50,703 nt of DNA. It comes from Phocaeicola sp. (lineage in GTDB: Bacteria > Bacteroidota > Bacteroidia > Bacteroidales > Bacteroidaceae). The position numbers were made by a program, and so were the translations under genes. Within the stretch, counting starts at the first letter, position 1. Each line of letters starts with the position of its first letter. Location of the stretch: NCBI GenBank assembly GCA_022764505.1, contig JALEQJ010000014.1, positions 1-50,703 on the forward strand, given 5' to 3'. This document shows positions 34,650 to 43,054 of the stretch, in pieces. The notes under the pieces were generated by a model. That model worked only from the letters and a program-made list of their open reading frames with translations, ran no database searches and was not told the DNA's origin.

Positions 34650-36074
34650 TTATTCTTCTATTTGATTCTCCGACCAGTTTATCAAATAAAGATGTTCTGT
34701 AGCACGTGTAAAAGCGGTATATAACCATCTGTAATAATCCGCATTGACCATATCTTCTGCTATATAGCCTTGATCTACATATACGTGCGCCCATTGTCCT
34801 CCTTGTGCCTTGTGGCAAGTTACAGCGTAGGCATACTTCACTTGCAGGGCATTGAAATACGGATCTTCCTTTATCTTTTTATAGCGTTCTTTCTTGTTTG
34901 CGATATCTGCATAATCTTTCTGCACCTCATAGAAAAGCAGCTTGCTCTGCTCTGCACTAAGCGATGGAGAATCTGAACTCAAAGTATCCAACAAAATCTT
35001 TACTTCCACCTCTGCATCATCGTAATCAGGAAAAGAGAGTAACACATCTGCAAACTTAAATCCGAAGAGTTCTTGATAAGCATAGACACGCTCTACTATA
35101 GCTATATCTCCATTGGCTATAAAGTCCATTCCCTCTATGTCCTCACTCCAAAAGTAATTGTTCTTGGCTATCATAAGCATATCTCCGCTGTTCAGCTCAT
35201 CTTCCCGATAGAGAATAGTATTTCTAATTCCATTATTGAAGATACCTGCCCGCTTGTTACTTCTGCAAATCACGATAGCATCTTCCATACCGACCTCTCT
35301 ATAGCTGTTCTCAATCTCTTCTATCAGCTCTGCACCCGTTACCACAGAAACATCGGGAAAATCCACATTTACTTTGGGTAAATCCAACAAGAATTCTTCT
35401 TCCTGCATCTGTTTTCTAAGTAACGTAGCATTGTGCAATATACCGGAATCTTGCTCTTGACGTACTACCTCTTTCAGAGTAAACTCCAGCACGTCCAGCC
35501 CGTAACCTCTCAAGTACTCCGCCTCCAATGCCGGGCTTTGCTCCTCTCCTACCGGTGGAAGCTGTGCCGTATCTCCTAAGAAAAGAATCCTGCAGCCACT
35601 CTCTTCTCCATAAACATAAGTAATCAAGTCGTCCAATAGCCGCCCTGTTCCGAACGGACTTTGGGAGAAACCGTCATTGGCTATCATAGAGGCTTCGTCT
35701 ACAATGAAGAGTGCATTCTTAAGCTGATTTTTATTGAGAGAGAACTCTCCCATATCTTCGGAGAAAGCCTTTTGTCTATAGATACGTTTATGAATGGTAT
35801 AAGCAGGACGATGCGTGTAGTGAGATAAGACTTTGGCTGCACGTCCCGTAGGAGCCAATAAGATGCAACGCCTTTTGAGTAGTTTCAAGGACTTGACCAA
35901 TGCCGCCATAAGAGAAGTCTTTCCCGTACCTGCATAACCTTTCAGCACGAAAGCAGAAGAAAGATTCTCCGATAAAAGAAAATCGGCAAAAAGAGCCAAT
36001 GCCTGCGCTTGTTCTTGCGTAGGCGTGTGCGAAAAATTCTCCCTAATGAGCGTCTCTAAATCTCTATTTAACAT
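34650..36074 (-). CDS. RecD-like superfamily 1 DNA helicase
   Basis: The start at 36074 gives 474 residues. Walker A is GYAGTGKT (46-53), Walker B is VDEAS, and the C-terminal UvrD_C_2-like part contains VTCHKAQGGQW and YTAFTRATEHLYL. This matches the AAA_30/RecD-like helicases widespread in Bacteroidota, which lack RecB and RecC partners. It probably unwinds DNA 5' to 3' during repair or recombination; the direction is inferred from the family. An in-frame extension into the divergent promoter region (up to 36161) is rejected. Confidence 0.88.
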   Translation of the reverse strand: MLNRDLETLIRENFSHTPTQEQAQALALFADFLLSENLSSAFVLKGYAGTGKTSLMAALVKSLKLLKRRCILLAPTGRAAKVLSHYTHRPAYTIHKRIYRQKAFSEDMGEFSLNKNQLKNALFIVDEASMIANDGFSQSPFGTGRLLDDLITYVYGEESGCRILFLGDTAQLPPVGEEQSPALEAEYLRGYGLDVLEFTLKEVVRQEQDSGILHNATLLRKQMQEEEFLLDLPKVNVDFPDVSVVTGAELIEEIENSYREVGMEDAIVICRSNKRAGIFNNGIRNTILYREDELNSGDMLMIAKNNYFWSEDIEGMDFIANGDIAIVERVYAYQELFGFKFADVLLSFPDYDDAEVEVKILLDTLSSDSPSLSAEQSKLLFYEVQKDYADIANKKERYKKIKEDPYFNALQVKYAYAVTCHKAQGGQWAHVYVDQGYIAEDMVNADYYRWLYTAFTRATEHLYLINWSENQIEE

Positions 36075-36100
36075 CGTAACAGATAAAAAGTTGGCACAAG

Positions 36101-36133
36101 TTGAGTGCTGTTCTATTATTTTCTCTATTTTTG
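36101..36133 (+). promoter_or_regulatory. Promoter of the 36170-38204 operon
   Basis: The -7 TATTTTTG (36126-36133) is exact. The -33 is a partial TTG at 36101-36103 with a 22-bp spacer. The start would lie about 30 nt before the ATG at 36170. Confidence 0.5.
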
Positions 36134-36169
36134 CGCTACGAATATAAACTAAAAAAAACAATACTCATC

Positions 36170-36856
36170 ATGAAAAAAGTACTCAATCTCGTATTGGTTG
36201 CCTGCGTAGTAGGACTTGCATACATCTGCTATGGTAGCGTTATGGGACCTATCAATTTTGAAAAAGAAATGGGTTCTCGTGAAAAAGCCATCATTGCTCG
36301 TTTGATAGATATCCGTAAAGCACAGTTGGAATATCGTGCGGCACACGAAGGCGCATATACAGATAACTTAGATTCACTTATCGCATTCGTTAAGACTGCC
36401 AAAGTCCCTTACGTATTCAAAGAAGGCGTACTCACAGACGAACAACTTGCCAATGGTATGACAGAAAAGAAAGCTATGGCACTTATCAGAAAAGCGAAAG
36501 CTACAGGCAAATGGGACGAAGTACAAAGCGCAGGTCTGATGAATTTCCGTCGTGATACTACTTGGGTAGCTGTGATGGATACTATCTTTACAAAAGGTTT
36601 CAATCCGGATTCTTTGGCTTTCGTACCTTTCGGAAATGGAGCTAAATTTGAGATGGCTATTCGCAAAGATACAATGAAATCCGGTGCTCCTCTCAACTTG
36701 TTCCAAGCGCAAGTTCCTTACGAAGTTTACTTGAAAGACTTAGATGCACAACTCCTCAAGAACTTAATTGACCAAAGAACTAAATTGGGCAAGTATGCAG
36801 GATTGCGTGTAGGCGACGTGGAACAACCTAACAATAACGCAGGAAACTGGGAATAA
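36170..36856 (+). CDS. Conserved membrane-anchored protein of unknown function
   Basis: From the ATG at 36170 it has 228 residues. One N-terminal hydrophobic segment (about 4-25, VLNLVLVACVVGLAYICYGSV) acts as a signal anchor or signal peptide; the rest is charged and probably periplasmic. It starts 30 bp after a promoter and is followed within 2 bp by the DUF3822 gene. The trio with DUF3822 and rsmD recurs in Bacteroidota. I recognise no domain. The Asn-rich end (PNNNAGNWE) is probably flexible. Confidence 0.75.
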   Translation: MKKVLNLVLVACVVGLAYICYGSVMGPINFEKEMGSREKAIIARLIDIRKAQLEYRAAHEGAYTDNLDSLIAFVKTAKVPYVFKEGVLTDEQLANGMTEKKAMALIRKAKATGKWDEVQSAGLMNFRRDTTWVAVMDTIFTKGFNPDSLAFVPFGNGAKFEMAIRKDTMKSGAPLNLFQAQVPYEVYLKDLDAQLLKNLIDQRTKLGKYAGLRVGDVEQPNNNAGNWE

Positions 36857-36858
36857 TT

Positions 36859-37671
36859 ATGTCTCCTTTGCTTGACTTTTCGCAATCGGGACAGCATATA
36901 CTATCCATTCGCCTCAGTGCGAATGGATTTTCTTTTTCTGTCTGTCAGTCGGATAGCCATCAAGAACCCTATTACAGGCAGTTCAAGATAAATCCGCTAC
37001 ACTCTATGGCAGCCAATCTGAAACGCTTCCTCCAAGCAACGACAGAGCTTCAGCACCCCTACAAGCGAGTAGAAATTTTCTTCAAAACGAAACGTTATAC
37101 TACCCTGCCACTTCAGTACTATGAAGATGACTCGGCAGAAACACTTTTCTATCAAAATCTCCCAAAAGAGAATAACGAACACGTGATTTGCAATATCCTA
37201 CAGGGTACAAACATCGTGGTACTTTTTTCTATAGATAAGCTCTCTTATCTCTATCTCTCCGAGTATTTCCCCAATGCTCGTTTTATGGCTTCTGTAAGTC
37301 CACAAGTAGAGTGTCTTATGACCAAGGTGAGAACGTTACACAAACGTCTTTATGTAAATGTAGAAGCTACCAATATGGAAGTGTATTGCCTGCAAGAAGG
37401 ACGCTTGCTCTTGCTCAACACTTACGACACACAGCATCATACAGACAGAGTTTACTACATTCTACAGCTTTGGCAGAGCCTGCAGCTATCCCAAACAGCA
37501 GATGAACTCTGCTTGGTAGGTGAGCCTGCCATAGTAGAAGAACTCAGCACTTATTTTTCCGATTACATCAAACACGTCAATAAATTCCAACTACACGAGG
37601 CTTTAGGAAAAGAAAAAGCCTACGAAGTAAATCTACCTTTTGACTTACAAACACTTTTAGCATGCGAGTAA
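36859..37671 (+). CDS. DUF3822 family protein
   Basis: This 270-residue soluble protein of a Bacteroidota-specific family is recognised from its start (SIRLSANGFSFSVCQ) and its position directly before rsmD. The pattern is compatible with the actin-like fold suggested for the family. It overlaps the start of rsmD by 10 nt, indicating translational coupling. The molecular function is unknown; coupling with an rRNA methyltransferase hints at no more than co-expression. Confidence 0.8.
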   Translation: MSPLLDFSQSGQHILSIRLSANGFSFSVCQSDSHQEPYYRQFKINPLHSMAANLKRFLQATTELQHPYKRVEIFFKTKRYTTLPLQYYEDDSAETLFYQNLPKENNEHVICNILQGTNIVVLFSIDKLSYLYLSEYFPNARFMASVSPQVECLMTKVRTLHKRLYVNVEATNMEVYCLQEGRLLLLNTYDTQHHTDRVYYILQLWQSLQLSQTADELCLVGEPAIVEELSTYFSDYIKHVNKFQLHEALGKEKAYEVNLPFDLQTLLACE

Positions 37672-38204
37672 TAAGCGGTATATACAAAAGAAGAAGATTT
37701 GAGGTGCCACCCACTTTCAAAGCACGCCCCACCACAGACTTTGCCAAAGAAAATCTATTCAATGTACTTATGGGATACGTGGACTTTGAGGACACGACCG
37801 CCTTAGACCTCTTTGCAGGAACAGGAAGTATCAGTATAGAGTTATTATCTCGTGGTTGTAGCCGTGTAGTAGCTGTAGAAAAAGAATTTAAGCATCACGC
37901 ATTTATCCAAAAAGTGTTGGGAGAGCTAAAGACAGACAAGTGTTTGGCAATACGTGGAGATGCCCTCAAGTTCATTTCGCAAACCTCAGAAAAGTTTGAT
38001 TTTGTCTTTGCAGATCCTCCTTACGCACTACCCGAGCTAAAAGAGATTCCGGATTTAGTATTTGGAGCAGGGTTACTGCAAACAGATGGGATTTTCGTCT
38101 TAGAGCATGGAAAAGACAATGATTTCTCTGCGCATCCTCACTTCTTGGAACATCGTGCGTATGGCAGTGTCAATTTCAGCTTCTTTGGATTAAAACAACC
38201 ATAA
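37662..38204 (+). CDS. rsmD: 16S rRNA (guanine-N2) methyltransferase RsmD
   Basis: RsmD methylates G966 of 16S rRNA in the 30S subunit. The 180 residues have the N-terminal RVISGIYKRRRF and the RPTTDFAKENLFN substrate-binding region. The SAM motif is LDLFAGTGSISIE, and the catalytic DPPY lies near residue 117. The start overlaps the end of the DUF3822 gene. No clear terminator follows. Confidence 0.94.
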   Translation: MRVISGIYKRRRFEVPPTFKARPTTDFAKENLFNVLMGYVDFEDTTALDLFAGTGSISIELLSRGCSRVVAVEKEFKHHAFIQKVLGELKTDKCLAIRGDALKFISQTSEKFDFVFADPPYALPELKEIPDLVFGAGLLQTDGIFVLEHGKDNDFSAHPHFLEHRAYGSVNFSFFGLKQP

Positions 38205-38550
38205 TCCCATTAACTATTCTTATTCCAAACACATTTTGCTCGCTTTCTTCTACAGAGCGAAATGGAAACTCTACGTGAAAACGAATCCTGTTTTATTCCC
38301 TGCTTAAGTTTATAAATTCCGTACAGGAAGTCTATATATTCCGTACCGAAGTTTATGTAGACTTCTATGGAAGTTTATAGTTTCCACATAAGAAAATGAG
38401 ACTTTGCAGAGCATAAAAAAGTTTCTACCCATCTGCAAACTCCGTTTGCCTTAGCTATTTATCGCTTAGAGTAAAACGGCATAAAGACAAGCTGTTTAGG
38501 AAATGAGGAGAATAATGTAGATATTTGCCTTACAATAACAGATAGAACAG
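38205..38550. other. Intergenic region carrying a 22-bp array
   Basis: Besides the array at 38308-38384 there is a weak stem ATTTTGCTC/GAGCGAAAT soon after rsmD, without a T run. No gene or full promoter for the GH92 gene was found; AGATATTTG near 38519 only partly fits a -7 box. Confidence 0.5.
38308..38384 (+). repeat. 22-bp periodic array (array 3), stand-alone
   Basis: Units start at 38308, 38330, 38351 and 38373 (steps 22, 21, 22), all degenerate forms of GTTTAYRTAAAC. Unit order, linkers (CGTACAGGAA, CGTACCGAA) and spacing match array 2 at 17921. No three-hairpin module lies next to it, so the array can exist alone. Confidence 0.75.
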
Positions 38551-40788
38551 ATGAAAAAATTGATACTCACGCTCTGCGTTGCCTTTATAGTGGGTAAGGC
38601 TATAGCAACTACTCCCACAGAGAAAAGACCTGTAGACTATGTAGATCCTTTCATTGGCACTACAAATTTCGGTACGTGCAATCCCGGTGCTGTGCGCCCC
38701 AACGGACTGATGTCTGTAGTTCCTTTCAACGTAATGGGTTCCAAGGAAAATGTGTACGACAAAGATGCACGCTGGTGGTCTACGCCCTACGAGTACACCA
38801 ACAGCTTTTTCACAGGCTTCTCTCATGTTAATTTGAGTGGTGTAGGCTGCCCTGACTTAGGTTCTCTACTCCTTATGCCTACTACAGGAGAGATAGATGT
38901 AGACTACAAAAACTACGGTAGCAAGTATACCCAAGAGCAAGCAAAACCGGGACATTACAGTATTCACCTCTCTAAATATGGTATTCAAGCCGATGTAACT
39001 GCTACTCTACGCACCGGTGTTTCCAAGTTCACTTTTCCCAAAGGGCAGAGTAATATCCTCCTACATTTAGGAGAAGGACTGACCAATGAGAGTGGAGCTT
39101 ATATGAAGCGCATAAGTGCTACTGAAGTAGAAGGAATGAAATTCCTTGGCAATTTCTGCTATACTGCACAAGCCGTCTTTCCTATTTACTTCGTGATGCG
39201 TATCAGCAAGCCTGCTACTACCTTTGGTTACTGGAAAAAACAGCGCGCTATGACGGGTGTAGAAGCAGAATGGGACAAAGACAATGGCAAATACAAGCTC
39301 TATCCTCAATATAAAAAAGACTTAGCAGGAGATGACATCGGTGCATGGTTCTCTTTCCAAACTACAGAAGGAGAAGCTATAGAAGTACAAATGGGAGTTT
39401 CTTTCGTAAGTATAGAAAATGCAAAAGAAAACCTTAATAAAGAAGTCGGTGGGAAGAATTTCCAAGAAATTTGTCAAGAAAGTAGAGAGGTTTGGAATAC
39501 AGATCTTAGTAAAATCAAAGTAGAGGGAGGTACAGAAGAACAAAAGACTATTTTCTACACAGCCCTTTACCATACACTCATTCACCCCAACATATTGCAA
39601 GACAATAATGGAGAGTATCCCAAAATGGAAAGCAACGAAACGGGGAAAACTACACACGATAGATACACTGTCTTTTCTCTTTGGGACACCTATAGAAATG
39701 TACACCAGCTACTTACCCTCGTATATCCACATAAACAAATAGATATGGTGCGGTCTATGGTAGAAATGTACAAAGAACATGGCTGGTTACCCAAATGGGA
39801 GCTCTATAGCAGAGAAACACATACTATGGAGGGAGACCCTGCTATTCCTGTCATCGTAGATACATGGCAGAAAGGCTTGACAAACTTTGATATACAAGCT
39901 GCTTACGAGGCGATGTACAAATCCGCCACTACAGCAGGAAAAGACAATCTGCTACGCCCGGATTTTGATGATTATTCTACACATGGCTACGTTCCTTTAC
40001 GATCAGAATACGATAATTCTGTATCTCATGCCTTGGAATACTACGTGGCAGACAATGCACTTTCCAATCTAGCTGCTGCCTTGGGCAAGAAAGAAGATGC
40101 TATGAGATTTAAGAAACAATCTTTGGGCTATCGTCATTATTACGACAAAGAATTTGGAACCCTACGCCCCATTCTTCCCGATGGTAAGTTCCTCTCTCCT
40201 TTCCGTCCGGAACAAGGTAAAGATTTTGAATCTGTACCCGGCTTCCACGAAGGGACAGCATGGAATTATACATTTTTCGTGCCTCATGATGTCTATGGAC
40301 TTGCCAAGCTTATGGGAGGTAAAAAAGCTTTCGTAAACAAACTACAATCGGTATTTGATAAAGGGTTATACGACCCTACCAATGAGCCAAACATAGCTTA
40401 TCCTTATCTCTTCAGCTATTTTAGTGGAGAAGAATGGCGTACTCAAAAATTGGTAAAAGAACTATTGGCAAAACATTTTACCACTCGTCCTGATGGCATA
40501 CCGGGAAACGATGATACCGGTACTATGTCTGCATGGGCAGTCTTCAGTATGATGGGCTTCTACCCAGATTGCCCGGGTGTACCTGCTTACACTCTCACAA
40601 CTCCTACTTTTGACCGTATCATTATCAGCTTAGATGCTACCATACACGGCAGAAAAGAATTGATTATAGAAAAAGAAGGAAATAGTGAAAATTACATTCG
40701 TTCTATCCTGCTCAATGGAAAGAAAACAGGCTATAGAATTACACACGATGAACTACTCAAAGGAGGACATCTGCGCTTCTTGCTCTAA
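38551..40788 (+). CDS. GH92 family exo-alpha-mannosidase, exported
   Basis: GH92 enzymes are calcium-dependent inverting alpha-mannosidases that trim host N-glycans, mostly alpha-1,2-mannose. The 745 residues start with a signal peptide (1-19). An N-terminal beta sandwich follows (about 25-260, beginning VDYVDPFIGT), then an (alpha/alpha)6 barrel with GWLPKWELYSRETH, NISYPYLF-like NIAYPYLF and the family signature GNDDTGTMSAWAVF. The general acid Glu is expected in the PKWELY region. The cell location is probably periplasm or surface. Linkage specificity cannot be read from sequence. It is a single-gene unit with a terminator. Confidence 0.94.
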   Translation: MKKLILTLCVAFIVGKAIATTPTEKRPVDYVDPFIGTTNFGTCNPGAVRPNGLMSVVPFNVMGSKENVYDKDARWWSTPYEYTNSFFTGFSHVNLSGVGCPDLGSLLLMPTTGEIDVDYKNYGSKYTQEQAKPGHYSIHLSKYGIQADVTATLRTGVSKFTFPKGQSNILLHLGEGLTNESGAYMKRISATEVEGMKFLGNFCYTAQAVFPIYFVMRISKPATTFGYWKKQRAMTGVEAEWDKDNGKYKLYPQYKKDLAGDDIGAWFSFQTTEGEAIEVQMGVSFVSIENAKENLNKEVGGKNFQEICQESREVWNTDLSKIKVEGGTEEQKTIFYTALYHTLIHPNILQDNNGEYPKMESNETGKTTHDRYTVFSLWDTYRNVHQLLTLVYPHKQIDMVRSMVEMYKEHGWLPKWELYSRETHTMEGDPAIPVIVDTWQKGLTNFDIQAAYEAMYKSATTAGKDNLLRPDFDDYSTHGYVPLRSEYDNSVSHALEYYVADNALSNLAAALGKKEDAMRFKKQSLGYRHYYDKEFGTLRPILPDGKFLSPFRPEQGKDFESVPGFHEGTAWNYTFFVPHDVYGLAKLMGGKKAFVNKLQSVFDKGLYDPTNEPNIAYPYLFSYFSGEEWRTQKLVKELLAKHFTTRPDGIPGNDDTGTMSAWAVFSMMGFYPDCPGVPAYTLTTPTFDRIIISLDATIHGRKELIIEKEGNSENYIRSILLNGKKTGYRITHDELLKGGHLRFLL

Positions 40789-40812
40789 TTAAATTTTCAC
40801 TCATAAAAGGAC

Positions 40813-40853
40813 AAAGGGCTATACACAAGGCATCTGTGTATAGCCCTTTTTTT
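40813..40853 (+). terminator. Terminator of the GH92 gene
   Basis: A 15-bp stem AAAGGGCTATACACA/TGTGTATAGCCCTTT with a 7-nt loop ends in a T7 run. Confidence 0.92.
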
Positions 40854-40871
40854 ATGTTATATAGCCACATT

Positions 40872-40934
40872 GGTAGCAAAGCTCGCTATCACGGAAAGAA
40901 GCCTTGCTATCACGATAGCGTTATAACGCTATCA
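40872..40934 (-). repeat. REP-like 63-bp palindromic repeat, copy 2
   Basis: The minus strand is 56/63 identical to copy 1 at 29475, without gaps. It contains the perfect 20-nt palindrome GATAGCGTTATAACGCTATC (40914-40933). The long hairpin is kept, with one C-to-T change that turns a G-C pair into G-U. It lies 19 bp after the GH92 terminator. Confidence 0.8.
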
Positions 40935-41079
40935 ACAGAACAAACATATACTATGAAATCTCTGTCTACTCCCTATAGAAAGAAAGTATATCAGTTCATA
41001 GAAACAATGAGGTATCCTTCCTCGTTTTATCTTCCATAAGATAAAAAAGCACAACAGGAATGTATTTTGTGCAACTTTT

Positions 41080-41111
41080 TTTAGGAAGAAGAAAGGCTTT
41101 TCTTAAATTTG
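41080..41111 (+). promoter_or_regulatory. Promoter of the etfBA-acyl-CoA dehydrogenase operon
   Basis: The -7 TAAATTTG (41104-41111) is exact. The -33 is TTTA (41080-41083) with a 20-bp spacer. The start site would be near 41118, about 26 nt before the ATG at 41144. Confidence 0.6.
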
Positions 41112-41143
41112 CCATTCTGAAAAATTCCTTAAAACGAAGAACA

Positions 41144-42031
41144 ATGAGTCTAAGAATTATTGTATTAGCAAAGCAAGTTCCCGACACTCGCAATGTAGGG
41201 AAAGATGCCATGAATGCTAATGGTACTATCAATCGTGCTGCCCTTCCAGCCATCTTCAATCCGGAAGACCTCAATGCTTTGGAATTGGCACTTCGCCTCA
41301 AAGACAAGCACCCGGGTACTACGGTAACTATACTTACTATGGGACCGGGACGCGCAGCAGAAATCATTCGCGAAGGTCTTTATCGTGGTGCAGATGCAGG
41401 TTACCTCCTTACAGACAGAGCCTTTGCAGGGGCAGACACCTTGGCTACCTCTTATGCTATCTCTATGGCTATCCGTAAAATAGGAAAATTTGACCTTATC
41501 GTAGGTGGTCGCCAAGCTATAGACGGAGATACCGCACAGGTAGGACCACAGGTAGCAGAAAAACTGGGCATACCACAAGTTACCTACGTAGAAGAAGTGA
41601 TAAAGACAGAAGCCGGAAAAATTCACCTGAAACGCCGTATAGATGGTGGAACAGAAGAAGTCTTGGCTCCTTTCCCTCTCCTCCTTACAGTAAATGGTAG
41701 TGCAGCACCTTGCAGACCAAGAAATGCACGCCTCGTACAGAAGTACAAATACGCATTGGGACAACAAGAAAAAGATGCTTTGCAAAAAGAAGGCAAATCC
41801 CTTCCTTACCCTGCACTTTTGGAAGCTCGTCCTTACCTCAACATCATAGAATGGAGCGTAGCAGATGTACAAGCAGACGTGGTACAATGTGGTCTTTCCG
41901 GTTCTCCTACAAAGGTGAAAACCATAGAAAACATTGTTTTCCAAGCTAAGGAAAGTAAAACCATCTCCGGAAGCGACGAAGAGGTAGAAGCATTGATGAT
42001 AGAATTATTGTCTAACCACACAATCGGGTAA
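41144..42031 (+). CDS. etfB: Electron transfer flavoprotein beta subunit
   Basis: EtfB (FixA family) carries AMP or a second flavin and docks to acyl-CoA dehydrogenases. From the ATG at 41144 it has 295 residues, starting SLRIIVLAKQVPDT. The segments GGRQAIDGDTAQVGPQVAE and PFPLLLTVNGSAAPCRPR are typical. The promoter's start site lies downstream of an in-frame upstream ATG (41060), so the shorter start is chosen. Whether it is an electron-bifurcating type cannot be decided by eye. It is 3 bp from etfA. Confidence 0.94.
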   Translation: MSLRIIVLAKQVPDTRNVGKDAMNANGTINRAALPAIFNPEDLNALELALRLKDKHPGTTVTILTMGPGRAAEIIREGLYRGADAGYLLTDRAFAGADTLATSYAISMAIRKIGKFDLIVGGRQAIDGDTAQVGPQVAEKLGIPQVTYVEEVIKTEAGKIHLKRRIDGGTEEVLAPFPLLLTVNGSAAPCRPRNARLVQKYKYALGQQEKDALQKEGKSLPYPALLEARPYLNIIEWSVADVQADVVQCGLSGSPTKVKTIENIVFQAKESKTISGSDEEVEALMIELLSNHTIG

Positions 42032-42034
42032 ACT

Positions 42035-43054
42035 ATGAATGGTATATTTGTATATTGCGAAATGGAAGGTACACGTGTAGCCGATGTATCTATAGAACTT
42101 TTAAGCAAAGGACGAAAACTGGCAAATGAATTATCTTGTACACTGTCTGCCATCGCTATAGGACACCGGTTGGAAGAAGTAGCCGCACAAGTTACTCCCT
42201 ATGGAGTAGAAGAACTTCATTTATTCGATGATGCTCGCCTTTATCCCTACACTACCCTGCCTCACGCAGCTATCTTAGTCAAATTGTTCCAACAAGAACA
42301 ACCACAAATCTGTCTTATGGGAGCTACTGTAATAGGTAGAGATTTAGGTCCTCGTGTATCTTCCGCACTTACCAGTGGACTCACAGCAGACTGTACAGAA
42401 CTCCTTATCGGAGATCACGAAGACAAGAAAGCAGGAAAAATTTATCAGAATCTACTGTATCAGATAAGACCTGCATTCGGGGGAAACATTGTAGCTACTA
42501 TTATCAATCCGGATAATCGCCCACAAATGGCAACCGTAAGAGAAGGGGTGATGAAGAAAGAAACAATAGCTACACCAACAGCCCCTCGCATCATCACTCA
42601 TAACGTAAACGAATACGTTTCTACCACAGACTTCGTAGTAGAAGTGATAGACAGACAAGTAGAAAAAGCCAAGCACAACCTCAAGAACTCCCCTATCGTA
42701 GTAGCCGGAGGTTATGGTGTAGGAAGCAAAGAAGGTTTTGATCTCTTATTTGATTTGGCTAAAGAACTTCACGCAGAAGTGGGAGCCAGTAGAGCTGCTG
42801 TAGATGCCGGTTTCTGCGACCACGACAGACAAATAGGACAAACAGGTCTCACTGTACGCCCTAAACTCTACATTGCTTGTGGTATTTCCGGACAAATACA
42901 GCACGTAGCCGGTATGCAAGATGCAGGCATCATCATTTCCATCAATAATGACCCCAATGCTCCTATCAATACCATAGCAGACTACGTGATACAAGGCACA
43001 GTAGAAGACGTGTTACCCAAACTCATTAAGTACTACAAAAAAAACAGTAAGTAA
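42035..43054 (+). CDS. etfA: Electron transfer flavoprotein alpha subunit
   Basis: EtfA binds FAD and passes electrons from the acyl-CoA dehydrogenase to the respiratory chain or another acceptor. The 339 residues include the FAD-binding C-terminal domain (about 205-330): VVAGGYGVGSKEGF, ELHAEVGASRAAVDAG, QIGQTGLTVRPKLYIACGIS and HVAGMQDA. It overlaps the next gene by one base (stop and start share TAATG), so the three proteins are translationally coupled and surely work together. Confidence 0.95.
   Translation: MNGIFVYCEMEGTRVADVSIELLSKGRKLANELSCTLSAIAIGHRLEEVAAQVTPYGVEELHLFDDARLYPYTTLPHAAILVKLFQQEQPQICLMGATVIGRDLGPRVSSALTSGLTADCTELLIGDHEDKKAGKIYQNLLYQIRPAFGGNIVATIINPDNRPQMATVREGVMKKETIATPTAPRIITHNVNEYVSTTDFVVEVIDRQVEKAKHNLKNSPIVVAGGYGVGSKEGFDLLFDLAKELHAEVGASRAAVDAGFCDHDRQIGQTGLTVRPKLYIACGISGQIQHVAGMQDAGIIISINNDPNAPINTIADYVIQGTVEDVLPKLIKYYKKNSK

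Noticed and set aside
36075-36161. Upstream extension of the RecD-like helicase
   Set aside because: It would run into the divergent promoter region; family homology begins near the ATG at 36074.
40836-41039. Open frame of 67 codons after the GH92 gene
   Set aside because: It starts inside a terminator and consists largely of the REP-like repeat.
41060-41143. Upstream start for etfB
   Set aside because: The extension contains the promoter itself, and the family N-terminus matches the ATG at 41144.
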